A model generated the notes under the pieces. That model had not been told where the DNA came from and did no database searches. It saw only the letters and a list, made by a program, of their open reading frames with translations. DNA of 64,000 nucleotides from Nocardioides nematodiphilus (lineage in GTDB: Bacteria > Actinomycetota > Actinomycetes > Propionibacteriales > Nocardioidaceae). Below, piece by piece: positions 26,912 to 36,103 of this stretch. Each line of letters opens with the position of its first letter. The stretch's first letter is position 1. The position numbers and the translations under genes are program-made. The stretch spans positions 220,216 to 284,215 of the forward strand of contig NZ_JAIWOY010000005.1 in assembly GCF_020216525.1 (NCBI RefSeq), in the 5' to 3' direction.

Positions 26912-28669
26912 CTACGGGTTGGCCAGCTCCTCGGGACAGGGCGTGCCACGCGGGATCGTGTACGGCGCCCCGATCCGGTAGGTGCCGGCGGCCGGCGCGT
27001 GCAGCACGGTCCAGGTGTCGGTCGGCTGGCCGCTCACGGACGGCTCCTGCCTGTTGCTGAGGCAGCCGTTCACGTTGACCGGGAGCTGTCCCTCCTCGGT
27101 GCTGGTCGGCGCCGGCAGTGCGACACCCTGCGCGTCGACGATCGCCAGCCACGGCGAGGACGGCACCCGCAGCAGCACGGTCGCCTTGCTCGGTACCGTG
27201 ACCACGACCTGGGTGGCGGTGAAGGACGCGATCGTGCCCGGGGCCTCGACCAGCGGTGTCGGCTGCTTGACGGCGAAGAGCTGCCAGTCGGCGTTGGCCC
27301 AGACCTCCTTGAGGAACGGCAGCCCGTCGCGGACCAGACCGGCCTCGGCGCGCCCGGCGCCGTCGATGTCGCCGGGCGGCAGGACGACGTACCGCACCGC
27401 CCAGCGGTCCAGCCAAGCGCGATAGGCCGCGGGGGTCAGGGGCGTGGAGGCGTCGTAGAAGAGGGGGTTGCGCTGGAGGTCCGCCTGCCGGTTCCAGCCG
27501 CGCGCGAGGTTGACGTACGGCGCCAGCGCGGAGGACTCCCGGTGCGAGCGCGACGGGACCACCTCCACCCGGCCGAGATGGGTGTCGCGGATCGCGAGCT
27601 GGTGCAGCAGCGCGTTGATGTCGTAGCGCCACGCGGCGTTGGGTCGCTCGTGCACGTAGTCGACCGCCGCAACGGTCGCCTGCCAGGTGAAACTGGTGAT
27701 GAGCGCGAGCACGATGAGCAACCGACGCGGCAGCCGTGCCAGGAGGCCTCGACGCCTCGGGTTCTGGTCGGGCCCGGAGTCCAGTGCCGCCAACAGCGGC
27801 ACCGGTGCGAAGATCAGCGCGAGCCGTACGACGTTGGTGCCGATCGGCGTCGGCACCAGCCAGGCGAACAGCACCGCGACGATGTAGATCAGGGCGGTCA
27901 GCCGCGCCACCCGCCACGCCGCGGGCGAGACCAGCCACACGCCGACAGCGAGGATGATCGGCAGGATCGCCGACGACCAGTGCATCGGTTGGACGCCGCC
28001 GAACGGGAACCAGATCGCGCTGTTGATCACCACCAGCACCGGCGGGATGCCGAGCACGTACGCCGCCGCCCGCCGCCGGCACAGCCACAGCGCGGCGGCG
28101 ACCAGGCCCAGGTAGAAGCCGGCGACCGGGCTGCCGAAGGTGGCGAGGGTCGCCATCAGGATCGCGACGACGCCCTGCGCGATCCTGCGGCGGTGATCGG
28201 CCAGGCGCCACGAGGAGGGCCAGGCGACGACCGCGCCGAGTGCAGCGAGCGCGAACATCATGCCGAGCGCGAAGGTCACCCGACCCGAGATCGCGTTGCC
28301 GCCCACCGCGACCACCGCGGCCAGCGACGGCCACAGCGGCCGCTTGAGCGCCGGCAGCTGCACGAGGAGCAGCGAGGTGAGGGTGGCGAGCCCGATGCTC
28401 GAGACCACCAGCGTGGTCCGGACCCCGAGCCGCGCCATGATCGCCGGCGAGACGACGCTGTAGGAGACCGGGTGCATGCCGCCGTACCAACTGAAGTTGT
28501 AAGCGCTGCCCGGGTGCAGCCGGACGAACTCCGACCACGCGTCCTGGGCGGCGATGTCGCCGCCGGTCGTGGCCAGCGCGTAGCGCCAGACCAGCAGGGT
28601 CGCGGTGGAGACGACGAGCGTGATGAGGACCGTCCGGTGGCGGACGTCGTGCAGGAGCCGCTGGATCAC
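26912..28669 (-). CDS. Polytopic membrane protein with extracytoplasmic C-terminal domain (585 aa)
   Basis: About ten hydrophobic segments cover residues 10-350 (for example ILPIILAVGVWLVSPAAW and LIYIVAVLFAWLVP). A soluble C-terminal part of about 230 residues follows, with AWLDRWAVRYVVLPPGDID and a Pro-rich end ELANP. The layout (many helices, large outer domain, YxVLPPG) resembles membrane glycosyltransferases or polymer-assembly proteins of actinobacteria, but the acidic catalytic motif is not clear. The GTG start overlaps the upstream phosphatase stop (GTGA), so the two are coupled. Confidence 0.65.
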   Translation of the reverse strand: MIQRLLHDVRHRTVLITLVVSTATLLVWRYALATTGGDIAAQDAWSEFVRLHPGSAYNFSWYGGMHPVSYSVVSPAIMARLGVRTTLVVSSIGLATLTSLLLVQLPALKRPLWPSLAAVVAVGGNAISGRVTFALGMMFALAALGAVVAWPSSWRLADHRRRIAQGVVAILMATLATFGSPVAGFYLGLVAAALWLCRRRAAAYVLGIPPVLVVINSAIWFPFGGVQPMHWSSAILPIILAVGVWLVSPAAWRVARLTALIYIVAVLFAWLVPTPIGTNVVRLALIFAPVPLLAALDSGPDQNPRRRGLLARLPRRLLIVLALITSFTWQATVAAVDYVHERPNAAWRYDINALLHQLAIRDTHLGRVEVVPSRSHRESSALAPYVNLARGWNRQADLQRNPLFYDASTPLTPAAYRAWLDRWAVRYVVLPPGDIDGAGRAEAGLVRDGLPFLKEVWANADWQLFAVKQPTPLVEAPGTIASFTATQVVVTVPSKATVLLRVPSSPWLAIVDAQGVALPAPTSTEEGQLPVNVNGCLSNRQEPSVSGQPTDTWTVLHAPAAGTYRIGAPYTIPRGTPCPEELANP

Positions 28670-29697
28670 GCGGGCCGTCGCAGGCTGCGGTAGACGCACA
28701 CGTGCGCGATCAGCACCGACATCGCCGCCAGGAGCGCGCCGCCGGCCAGGTCGGGCAGGAAGTGCCAGCCGAAGTAGACCGTCGCGATCACGACGGGGAC
28801 CAGGTAGAGCCCGGCGAGCCAGGTCAGCAGTCGCTTGCGCAGGTACGCCATCATCAGCACGACCGTGGTGGTGAAGCCGACATGCAGGCTGGCGAAGGCG
28901 GCCACGCCCACGAACGAGCCGGGCGCCTGCGGGTCGGCGAGCATCTGCGCACGGTCGGCGATGTTGCCCGCGACCATGTCGGTGACCGCCGTGTGCGGGA
29001 GCATCGCGAACTCCTGCGGCACCGAGAAGACCGGGCCCATCGTCGGGATCAGGTAGTAGGACGCCGTGCCGAGGATCCAGGTCCACATGCCGGCGATCAC
29101 CATGACGTACGCCTTGCGGATGTCGTCGAGGAAGGCCAGGCAGCCGACCAGGGCGGCGGTGCACACGTAGGTGAAGATCGCGTAGAAGAACGACAGCGGG
29201 TGCGCCGCGTGATCGGTGCCGAGCAGGTGGTGCAGCACGGTCGCCGGGCTGTGGCCGAAGAAGAGGTCGCGGTCCAGCTGCAGCATCCGGTCGTCGTGGA
29301 TCGGGCGGAAGACCAGCCACGACTTGAGGTTGCGGTAGCAGATGTAGACGAGGTGGTAGGCGAGCAGACCCGCACCGACGAGGGCCAGACGCGAGGGGGC
29401 CCATCGCGTCCGTACGACCGCGCGCATCGCGGCGGCGCCGCGGCCCGCGCGCCACCACCGGATGGCGACGTCGGCGATCGACAGGACGACGAAGATCCAC
29501 ACGGCGCCGAGCAGCTTGCGGGCGAACATCTTGCCGTGCGGGTCCCGGAACGGGACGTCGACCTGGTGGGAGCGGGCGACGGCGATCAGTCCGAAGACGA
29601 CGACGGTGCCCACCATCAGCGCGAGCGCCGGCGCCAGGCGCGGACCGCTGCCGGCGTCGGTGATCGGCGGAGGAGACTCGACGCTGGTGGCACCCAC
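28666..29697 (-). CDS. PAP2-superfamily membrane phosphatase / inositolphosphotransferase-like (343 aa)
   Basis: Six or seven membrane helices. The PAP2-type motifs are partial: YYLIPTMGPVFS, FASLHVGFTTTVV (SxHxxF) and YFGWHFLPDLAGGALLA (HxxxD), as in the Aur1/Ipt1-like branch that transfers phospho-head-groups between lipids. The partner downstream is another membrane protein, suggesting a shared lipid or cell-envelope substrate. The GTG at 29697 is chosen because TACGAT ends seven bases upstream, a leaderless start. A longer start at 29772 is less likely. Confidence 0.8.
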   Translation of the reverse strand: MGATSVESPPPITDAGSGPRLAPALALMVGTVVVFGLIAVARSHQVDVPFRDPHGKMFARKLLGAVWIFVVLSIADVAIRWWRAGRGAAAMRAVVRTRWAPSRLALVGAGLLAYHLVYICYRNLKSWLVFRPIHDDRMLQLDRDLFFGHSPATVLHHLLGTDHAAHPLSFFYAIFTYVCTAALVGCLAFLDDIRKAYVMVIAGMWTWILGTASYYLIPTMGPVFSVPQEFAMLPHTAVTDMVAGNIADRAQMLADPQAPGSFVGVAAFASLHVGFTTTVVLMMAYLRKRLLTWLAGLYLVPVVIATVYFGWHFLPDLAGGALLAAMSVLIAHVCVYRSLRRPA

Positions 29698-29916
29698 GCA
29701 GGGAATCGTACGGGCCGCAGTCTGGCTGTTGCCTGGGGATATGCGGGTCAGGAGAGGCGGCCCGGCCGACACCGGAGCCGCGCACGGGCGGCCCCCACCG
29801 GTACTGGCGGGTAGCCGATGCCGCCGCGTTTGTTGCGCCCATTGCGCGGGCCGTGGTCGTTCTCGGGTGTCACCCGCAGGCGGCCGCGATCGGCCGAGAA
29901 TTCCCGAAGTCAGGGG

Positions 29917-29944
29917 TTTTCAATCTGCGCCAGATTGGTAATGT
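29917..29944 (+). promoter_or_regulatory. Candidate promoter of the cold-shock gene with a palindrome in the spacer
   Basis: A -35-like TTTTCA (29917-29922) and a -10 TAATGT (29939-29944) are 16 bp apart. The spacer holds the perfect inverted repeat CAATCTG-CGC-CAGATTG (29921-29937). Transcription from here gives a leader of about 180 nt before the cold-shock start codon, as in other csp genes. The rest of 29698-30130 shows no gene. Confidence 0.5.
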
Positions 29945-30130
29945 CCTGTCTGCAACAGGTGCAAGTTCCAAGTGGTCTGACGCCCGCGGAGTTTGTGAGC
30001 CAACGGCGTTTCTGTTCTGTGGCAAGGGGTCATTCCAGGTGCCCACAGGTCGGAGCGACGTGTCACCGCACGTGTTGTGGGGCCGTCGAAATCGGCAGCC
30101 TCTCGCCCCGATCAGTAGGAGAACAGAGCA

Positions 30131-30334
30131 ATGGCTCAGGGCACCGTCAAGTGGTTCAACGCCGAGAAGGGCTTCGGCTTCATCGCCCAGCAGGACGGCG
30201 GCGACGACGTCTTCGTGCACTACTCGGCCATCCAGTCCAACGGCTACAAGTCGCTCGACGAGAACCAGCAGGTCGAGTTCGACGTCACCCAGGGCCCGAA
30301 GGGCCCGCAGGCGGAGAACGTCCGCCCCCTCTGA
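30131..30334 (+). CDS. Cold-shock protein, CspA family (67 aa)
   Basis: A nucleic-acid chaperone with RNP1 KGFGFI and RNP2 VFVHY and the standard start [17 protein letters not shown]. Length is exactly that of the family. GTAGGAGAACAGAGCA before the ATG supplies the ribosome site. A long untranslated leader upstream suggests post-transcriptional temperature control. A strong terminator follows. Confidence 0.95.
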   Translation: MAQGTVKWFNAEKGFGFIAQQDGGDDVFVHYSAIQSNGYKSLDENQQVEFDVTQGPKGPQAENVRPL

Positions 30335-30362
30335 TTCCAGTCGCTGACTGATCAGAACCGTG

Positions 30363-30391
30363 CGAAGCCCCGGCCAGTGGCCGGGGCTTCG
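30363..30391 (+). terminator. Intrinsic terminator of the cold-shock gene
   Basis: A perfect 13-bp stem CGAAGCCCCGGCC/GGCCGGGGCTTCG with an AGT loop, 28 nt after the stop. Confidence 0.9.
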
Positions 30392-30435
30392 CTGCCATTT
30401 CGCACCGCGCCGTGTTCCCCGCCGGTCTCCTTGTG

Positions 30436-30461
30436 GTTTGGGCCTATCCTGGACGGGGTAT
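30436..30461 (+). promoter_or_regulatory. SigB-type stress promoter of the 61-residue gene
   Basis: GTTT (30436-30439), 16-bp spacer, GGGTAT (30456-30461): an exact match to the actinobacterial stress-sigma consensus with the same spacer as the site at 15920-15945. The predicted start of transcription is near 30468, 50 nt before the GTG. Confidence 0.72.
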
Positions 30462-30518
30462 GGGTGCGCGCGACAGCAGGGGGCAAGGACGCTGTCGGGC
30501 GGCGATGAGGAGGACCAG

Positions 30519-30704
30519 GTGCACGATCAGTTCGATATCTCGCTCGAGGACGCCGAGCTCCTCGGGGAGGTCGAGCTGACCACCAATCTCATCATCGCGG
30601 CGAGCGAGTCCGAGGAGCACCTCAGCCCGGACGAGATCGACACCATCCTCGGTGTCGACGGGCCGCCCCCGCCGGTGCCGCCGGCCGCCCGCACGGGCAA
30701 CTAG
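30519..30704 (+). CDS. Small acidic protein (61 aa), stress-promoter controlled
   Basis: Starts at GTG 30519, six bases after an excellent GAGGAGG ribosome site. The protein VHDQFDISLEDAELLGEVELTTNLIIAA... is acidic and ends in a Pro-rich tail (DGPPPPVPPAA). It contains SPDEIDTILGV, and there is no signal peptide or membrane helix. I do not recognise a function; short proteins of this shape occur in other actinobacteria. The SigB-type promoter upstream suggests a role in the general stress response. Confidence 0.7.
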   Translation: MHDQFDISLEDAELLGEVELTTNLIIAASESEEHLSPDEIDTILGVDGPPPPVPPAARTGN

Positions 30705-30713
30705 ACGCCCCGG

Positions 30714-31772
30714 CTAGCAGGTCGCGAAGAGCAGCGGCCCCGTCGACAGGTCCGAGAGCACCGGTGAGTCCGCCACGGGCTTGAGGTCCATCGTCACCAC
30801 CGCTCCGCGCGCGGCGACCTCGCCGAGAGCGAACCGATCGGGGAAGGTGCCGCCCTGCCCGGGAGCGTCGCCGCTCGCCAGTCTCGCCCGCGTGGCGGCG
30901 TTCACCTTCGCCTGGTCGTGGTCCGCGAACGCCATGGCCACCCGCACGGCGTGAGCGGTCCGGGCCATCGCGAAGGCCAGCACCGGGTTGACCTTGCCGG
31001 CATCGGCGATGAGCTGCTCGCCCTGCGCCTGGTCGGTCGCATCCGCGTTGGCCATCGCCAGATGGCTGCAGGTGTAGTCGCCGTCGTACAGCTCGGCCGC
31101 GATCGGCGACCCGACCTGAGCGGCGACCTGCGCGATCGGCGCCGGCACATCGCCGTCCCCGCGGTGGGCCATCGCGTCGCGGAGGAAGCCCGCCGAGTCG
31201 CTGGTGACGACGAGATGTGCCGAGGCGTCGAGGGCGGCGAAGCCGAGGATCGGCACCGGACCCACGCCCGCGACGTCACCGCCGTCCCACACGCCCTGAT
31301 CGGAGGACGGCGGAGCGAAGCCGGCGTCGCTCAGGTGCGCCCGGATCGCGTCGAACGACACCGAGTCGTCGAGCGTGATGAAGAGCGCGGCGCCGGTCGT
31401 CGACTGGGTCAGCAGCTCCGAGGACATCGTCGCGGGGGAGAAGCCGAACGCCTCGCGCAGGGTGTCCACCGAGGACGTGATCGAGGAGGCGGGGGTGAGG
31501 TCGGCGTCGTACCCCTTGTCGAGCAGCGCGTCATCGGCCTCCGTGCCCGTGCCGCTCACCCCGAGGGCCGTCCGCAGCGCCGCCCAGTCGGTCCACGAGT
31601 ACCGGGCCGCGTCCTTGGGGGCGAGGTCCAACGCGCGCTCCAGCGAGCTGCGGTGCGCCCCGTGCCAGGCGCGCGCGCCGACGATCACGCCGACCGCGAC
31701 GATCACCGCCAACGCGACCGCTGAGGCGATCAACCGCACTCGTGTCCGTTCCACTGCCCGTTCGCCCCGCAC
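30714..31772 (-). CDS. Membrane-anchored extracytoplasmic protein (352 aa), unknown function
   Basis: One N-terminal membrane helix (RLIASAVALAVIVAVGVIVGARA) anchors an extracellular domain of about 310 residues rich in Asp and Ala, with two Cys that may pair (DGDYTCSH and the C-terminal FATC). I do not recognise a domain. TAGGTT ends seven bases before the GTG at 31772, supporting that start and a leaderless transcript. GTG 31754 is the alternative. The gene is divergent from mutT1. Confidence 0.68.
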   Translation of the reverse strand: MRGERAVERTRVRLIASAVALAVIVAVGVIVGARAWHGAHRSSLERALDLAPKDAARYSWTDWAALRTALGVSGTGTEADDALLDKGYDADLTPASSITSSVDTLREAFGFSPATMSSELLTQSTTGAALFITLDDSVSFDAIRAHLSDAGFAPPSSDQGVWDGGDVAGVGPVPILGFAALDASAHLVVTSDSAGFLRDAMAHRGDGDVPAPIAQVAAQVGSPIAAELYDGDYTCSHLAMANADATDQAQGEQLIADAGKVNPVLAFAMARTAHAVRVAMAFADHDQAKVNAATRARLASGDAPGQGGTFPDRFALGEVAARGAVVTMDLKPVADSPVLSDLSTGPLLFATC

Positions 31773-31884
31773 AGTGTGAAACCTAGGGCATCCGGCCCGA
31801 CCCGGCTCCCCGCGCCGCCGCGCTCGGGACACCCACCGGACACCGCTCGCGACGGCGACCGCCCGAGCCGAATACCCTACCCAC

Positions 31885-32775
31885 ATGGCAGCACCGACCC
31901 GGGACGTCCAGGCCGCTGGTGCCGTTGTCCTCCGCCGCGTCGACGACGGTCCACGCGAGGTGCTGCTGGTGCATCGCCCCAAGTACGACGACTGGTCCTT
32001 CCCCAAGGGGAAGCTCGAGCGTGGCGAGCACCCCACCGTCGCCGCGGTGCGGGAGATCCAGGAGGAGACCGGCCTGCGGGTGCGGCTCGGGCGACCGCTC
32101 GGAGCCCAGCGCTACCGGGTCGGCCGCGGCTGGAAGCGGGTGCACTACTGGACCGCGCGCGTGCGCGACGGCGTCGACGACGACGTCAGCGGCTATCGGC
32201 GCCCCGGGGAGATCGACCAGGTCGCCTGGGTGCCGATCGCCGAGGCGACCCGGATCCTCACCTATCCGCACGACCGCGCCACGATGCGCGAGGCGCTCGC
32301 GACCCGCAAGAGGACGTATCCGCTGGTCATCCTGCGCCACGCCGAGTCGCGTGCCCGGGCGACCTGGCACGGCGACGACGAGGCGCGTCCGCTCCTCGCC
32401 GAGGGCAAGCGCCAGGCCAAGCGGCTCGCCGCCGTCCTGGACGCGTACGGCGTCGAGCGGATCGTCACCTCGACCAGCACCCGCTGTCGCCAGACGGTCG
32501 AGCCCTACGCGGCGGCCGCGGACGTGACCATCGAGCCGACCGTGCTGCTCAGCGAGGAGGGCTCCTCGAGCGAGAGGACCGCCGCCCTGATGCTCGGGCT
32601 CGCCCACGACCTGCCGGGCCGTGGGCCCCTGGTGGTGTGCAGCCACCGACCGGTGCTGCCCGGGATCTTCGCCGCGCTCGGGATCCGCAAGATGGCGCTG
32701 GAGAAGGGCGAGATGGCGGTCGCCCACATCCGCAAGGGGAAGGTCGTCGCTATAGAGCGCCACCTATCGCTCTGA
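31885..32775 (+). CDS. mutT1: Nudix hydrolase fused to histidine phosphatase, MutT1-like (296 aa)
   Basis: Residues 8-140 are a Nudix domain with a complete Nudix box (GKLERGEHPTVAAVREIQEE, residues 42-61, continuing TGL). Residues 147-290 are a histidine-phosphatase domain starting LRHAES (His152). This fusion is the mycobacterial MutT1 architecture, which removes 8-oxo-GTP and dinucleoside polyphosphates from the pool. TACCCT ends six bases before the ATG, a leaderless start. Confidence 0.9.
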   Translation: MAAPTRDVQAAGAVVLRRVDDGPREVLLVHRPKYDDWSFPKGKLERGEHPTVAAVREIQEETGLRVRLGRPLGAQRYRVGRGWKRVHYWTARVRDGVDDDVSGYRRPGEIDQVAWVPIAEATRILTYPHDRATMREALATRKRTYPLVILRHAESRARATWHGDDEARPLLAEGKRQAKRLAAVLDAYGVERIVTSTSTRCRQTVEPYAAAADVTIEPTVLLSEEGSSSERTAALMLGLAHDLPGRGPLVVCSHRPVLPGIFAALGIRKMALEKGEMAVAHIRKGKVVAIERHLSL

Positions 32776-32848
32776 CAAGAGCGCCCGGTGCTAGTTCACT
32801 CACTATCCGCCTCCTCCACGCGATCTTGTCCCCGAGACGGCAGGTCAC

Positions 32849-32870
32849 GTTCACGGCCCGTTCACCAAGG
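32849..32870 (+). promoter_or_regulatory. PHO box of the pst operon (activating position)
   Basis: Two 11-bp direct repeats, GTTCACGGCCC and GTTCACCAAGG, match the actinobacterial PhoP repeat unit (GTTCACC...). A third partial unit GTTCACTCACT lies at 32794-32804. The -10 TACGTT is at 32898-32903, so the box sits about 40-60 bp upstream of the start of transcription, where PhoP activates. Confidence 0.82.
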
Positions 32871-32941
32871 GCCCCGAAACAGGTCACTTGGCCTGCCTAC
32901 GTTCATCGAGTCAACCTGCGTAGACCACAGGAGAAACTCTC

Positions 32942-34054
32942 GTGAAGACCACCCTTCGCCGCGCCATCGTTCCCGGTGCTGCCGCCCTCGCCCTCGCCGC
33001 CTCCCTCGCGGCCTGCGGTGACAGCAACACCAACACCGCCGGCGACAACGCTCCTGCCGACGGCGGGAGCGCGCTGAGCGGCAAGCTCGCCGGCGGCGGC
33101 TCCAGCGCCCAGGGCACCGCCCAGCAGGCCTGGATGGCCGCCTTCCAGGGCGACAACTCCGGCGTCTCCATCACCTACGACCCGGTCGGCTCCGGCACGG
33201 GTCGCACCAGCTTCGAGTCGGGCGCGTACTCCTTCGCCGGCTCCGACGCCTTCATCGCCAACCCGTCGGACGAGTACACCGCTGCTCAGAAGACCTGTGG
33301 CGGCGACCCGATCGAGGTCCCGAGCTACATCTCCCCGATCGCCGTCGTCTTCAACCTCAAGGGCGTCGACTCGCTCAAGCTCGACGCCAAGACGATCGCC
33401 GACATCTTCAACGGCACCGTCAAGAAGTGGAACGACCCGCAGATCGCCTCGCAGAACGACGGCGTCACGCTGCCGGACGAGGCCATCCACACCGTCCACC
33501 GCTCCGACGACTCGGGCACCACGCAGAACTTCACCGAGTACCTGTCGAAGGCCGGCGAGGGCGCCTGGAAGGACGAGCCGGCCCAGACCTGGCCGTCCAC
33601 CGACGGTCTGTCGGGCAACGGCACCTCCGGTGTCATCACCTCCATCAAGGGCGGCGAGGGCACGATCGGCTACGCCGACGCCTCGCAGGCCGGTGGCCTG
33701 GGTGTCGTCTCGATCAAGGTCGGCTCGTCCTACAACGCGCCGTCCGCCGAGGGCGCCGCCGCCGTCGTCGCGAACTCCGACCTGGACGCGTCGGCCACCG
33801 ACAGCCAGCTCATCTACGACGTCAACCGGACCGACACGGCCGACGGCGCCTACCCGCTCGTCCTGGTCTCGTACCTGCTGGCCTGCCCGACCTACGCCGA
33901 CGCCTCCACCGCTGCGATGGTCAAGGGCTACCTGACCTACATCGTGTCGCAGGAGGGTCAGCAGGCCGGTGCCTCGGCCGCCGGCTCGGCCCCGCTGAGC
34001 AGCGACACCTCGGACAAGGCCACCGCGATCCTGGACAAGATCGCCGCCAAGTGA
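32942..34054 (+). CDS. pstS: Phosphate-binding lipoprotein PstS (370 aa)
   Basis: The signal peptide ends in lipobox LAAC (Cys25). The phosphate-binding core shows GGGSSAQGTAQQAW, DPVGSGTGRTSF, RSDDSGTTQNFTEYL and GEGTIGYADASQAG, all typical PstS blocks. It captures phosphate outside the membrane for PstCAB. GTG 32942 follows an AGGAGA ribosome site. Its stop overlaps pstC (GTGA), and a PhoP box lies upstream. Confidence 0.95.
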   Translation: MKTTLRRAIVPGAAALALAASLAACGDSNTNTAGDNAPADGGSALSGKLAGGGSSAQGTAQQAWMAAFQGDNSGVSITYDPVGSGTGRTSFESGAYSFAGSDAFIANPSDEYTAAQKTCGGDPIEVPSYISPIAVVFNLKGVDSLKLDAKTIADIFNGTVKKWNDPQIASQNDGVTLPDEAIHTVHRSDDSGTTQNFTEYLSKAGEGAWKDEPAQTWPSTDGLSGNGTSGVITSIKGGEGTIGYADASQAGGLGVVSIKVGSSYNAPSAEGAAAVVANSDLDASATDSQLIYDVNRTDTADGAYPLVLVSYLLACPTYADASTAAMVKGYLTYIVSQEGQQAGASAAGSAPLSSDTSDKATAILDKIAAK

Positions 34055-35010
34055 GCACAGGTTCGTCCCTCACGCCCCCGCCCGCCGTCTCGGCGCGGCG
34101 GGGGCGCCTGGCGCTGGGCGACAGGGTCTTCGCAGCGAGCGCCCGTGGCGCCGGTCTGCTGATCCTGCTCGCCCTCGCCGGCGTGTTCGTCTTCCTGCTG
34201 ATCCAGGGCATCCCGGGCCTCAGCGTGGACCCGAAGGAGTACGGCCAGGGGTTCGAGACCTTCTGGCAGTACGTCGGTCCGCTGCTCTTCGGCACGATCT
34301 TCATCTCGCTGCTGGCGCTGATCGTCGCGGTGCCGTTCGCGCTCGCGGTGGCGCTGTTCATCAGCCACTACGCCCCGCGTAGGCTCGCGACCCCGGTCGC
34401 GTACGTGATCGACCTGCTCGCCGCCGTCCCGTCGGTCGTCTTCGGCCTCTGGGGCGGCCGGGCCCTGTCGCAGGCGCTCAAGCCGGTGATCAACTGGCTC
34501 GGCGACTACCTCAACTGGATCCCGCTCTTCAAGGGCCCCGCCTCGCCCAACGGGCAGACCGCGCTCACCGCGGCGCTCGTCCTGGGCGTGATGATCCTGC
34601 CGATCATCACCGCCATCAGCCGCGAGGTCTTCGCCCAGACGCCACGGCTCAACGAGGAGGCCGCCATCGGCCTGGGAGCCACCCGCTGGGAGGTCATCCG
34701 GCTGGCCGTCCTCCCGTACGCCAAGTCCGGCGTCATCGCCGGCATCATGCTCGGCCTGGGCCGCGCCCTCGGCGAGACGATGGCCGTGACGATGGTCTAC
34801 TCGTCCTCGCCCAAGTACATGCTCAACATCATCGGCGACACCAGCCCGCAGACGATCGCGGCCAACATCGCCAACAACTACGCCGAGGCCTCGGCCGACA
34901 AGCAGCACGTGCTGATCGCTGCCGGTCTGGTGCTGTTCGCGTTCACCTTCGTGGTGAACTTCATCGCCCGCTGGGCGATCGGCCGTGGTGAGAGGAAGCT
35001 CGCTCGATGA
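34051..35010 (+). CDS. pstC: Phosphate ABC transporter permease PstC (319 aa)
   Basis: Six-helix permease with the EAA-type coupling loop [21 protein letters not shown] and the PstC segment [12 protein letters not shown]. It forms the membrane channel with PstA. The GTG start overlaps the pstS stop by 4 nt, and its own stop overlaps pstA (ATGA). Confidence 0.94.
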   Translation: MSTGSSLTPPPAVSARRGRLALGDRVFAASARGAGLLILLALAGVFVFLLIQGIPGLSVDPKEYGQGFETFWQYVGPLLFGTIFISLLALIVAVPFALAVALFISHYAPRRLATPVAYVIDLLAAVPSVVFGLWGGRALSQALKPVINWLGDYLNWIPLFKGPASPNGQTALTAALVLGVMILPIITAISREVFAQTPRLNEEAAIGLGATRWEVIRLAVLPYAKSGVIAGIMLGLGRALGETMAVTMVYSSSPKYMLNIIGDTSPQTIAANIANNYAEASADKQHVLIAAGLVLFAFTFVVNFIARWAIGRGERKLAR

Positions 35011-36086
35011 ACGCCGTCGCTGTGGCCCCCTCCACGCTCGCGCACCCGCGCCTGCCGCGTTGGGCACCCCTCGTGGTGGCCGTCGCCGCCCTCGCCGTCG
35101 GCGCCCTGCTCGGCCTGATCCTCGGCTGGGGACCGGTCGCGATCGTGCTCCTCTCGGGTCTGCTGTACGTCGTGGCGCTGCCCGCCTGGTCGCGTGTCCT
35201 CGAGGGCCGTCGCGCCGCGACCGACCGGTTGATGACCAACCTGGTCTGGGGCGCGTTCGCGGTGGTCTGCGTGCCGCTGCTGTGGCTGCTGTGGAACGTC
35301 GTGCAGAAGGGCGCCCCGCACGTCACCGTGCACTTCCTGACGACCTCGATGCGCGGCGTCTTCGGCTCGATGGAGGGCGGCATCCTGCACGCCATCCAGG
35401 GCACCGTGATCGTCACCCTCGCGGCGACGGTCATCGCGGTCCCGATCGGCCTGATGACCGCGATCTACCTGATCGAGTACGGACGAGGCAGCCGCCTGGC
35501 GAAGGTGATCACCTTCTTGGTGGACGTCATGACCGGCATCCCCTCGATCGTGGCGGGTCTGTTCGCGCTCTCCCTGCTGGTGCTGTTCTTCGGCCCCGCG
35601 TTCCGAGCCGGCATCGGAGGCGCCATCGCGCTGGCGCTGCTGATGACCCCGACCGTGGTCCGCTCCGCCGAGGAGATGCTGCGTCTGGTCCCGAGCGACC
35701 TGCGCGAGGCGTCGTTCGCGCTGGGCGTGCCGAAGTGGCGCACCATCCTCAAGGTCGTCATGCCGACCGCCATCGGCGGCATCGTCACCGGCGTCGTGCT
35801 GGCCATCTCGCGCGTCATCGGCGAGACCGCACCGCTGCTGGTGACGGCCGGCTACAACGACTCGATGAACGGCAACCTCTTCTCGGGGCGGATGACGACC
35901 CTGCCGGTCTACATCTTCAACCAGTACAAGACACCGGGTGCTGTGCCGCTCGGCGCCCATGCCGCCGACCCGCCGGGCTACGCCCGGGCGTGGGCCGCGG
36001 CGCTGGTCCTCATCGTGATCGTCATGATCCTCAACCTCATCGCCCGCATCATCGGGAAGATCTTCGCCCCCAAGACCGGGCGCTGA
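35007..36086 (+). CDS. pstA: Phosphate ABC transporter permease PstA (359 aa)
   Basis: Permease with an extra pair of N-terminal helices (residues 20-60) before the usual PstA core. Key segments are [55 protein letters not shown] (EAA loop) and [14 protein letters not shown]. The ATG overlaps the pstC stop. Confidence 0.94.
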   Translation: MNAVAVAPSTLAHPRLPRWAPLVVAVAALAVGALLGLILGWGPVAIVLLSGLLYVVALPAWSRVLEGRRAATDRLMTNLVWGAFAVVCVPLLWLLWNVVQKGAPHVTVHFLTTSMRGVFGSMEGGILHAIQGTVIVTLAATVIAVPIGLMTAIYLIEYGRGSRLAKVITFLVDVMTGIPSIVAGLFALSLLVLFFGPAFRAGIGGAIALALLMTPTVVRSAEEMLRLVPSDLREASFALGVPKWRTILKVVMPTAIGGIVTGVVLAISRVIGETAPLLVTAGYNDSMNGNLFSGRMTTLPVYIFNQYKTPGAVPLGAHAADPPGYARAWAAALVLIVIVMILNLIARIIGKIFAPKTGR

Positions 36087-36103
36087 CGGGAGTACGCAAC
36101 ACC

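Noticed and set aside
28670..29842. In-frame extension of the membrane protein at 26912 to 976 residues
   Set aside because: The extension is antisense-frame noise over the PAP2-like gene. GTG 28669 overlaps that gene's stop by GTGA, and the hydrophobic pattern begins there.
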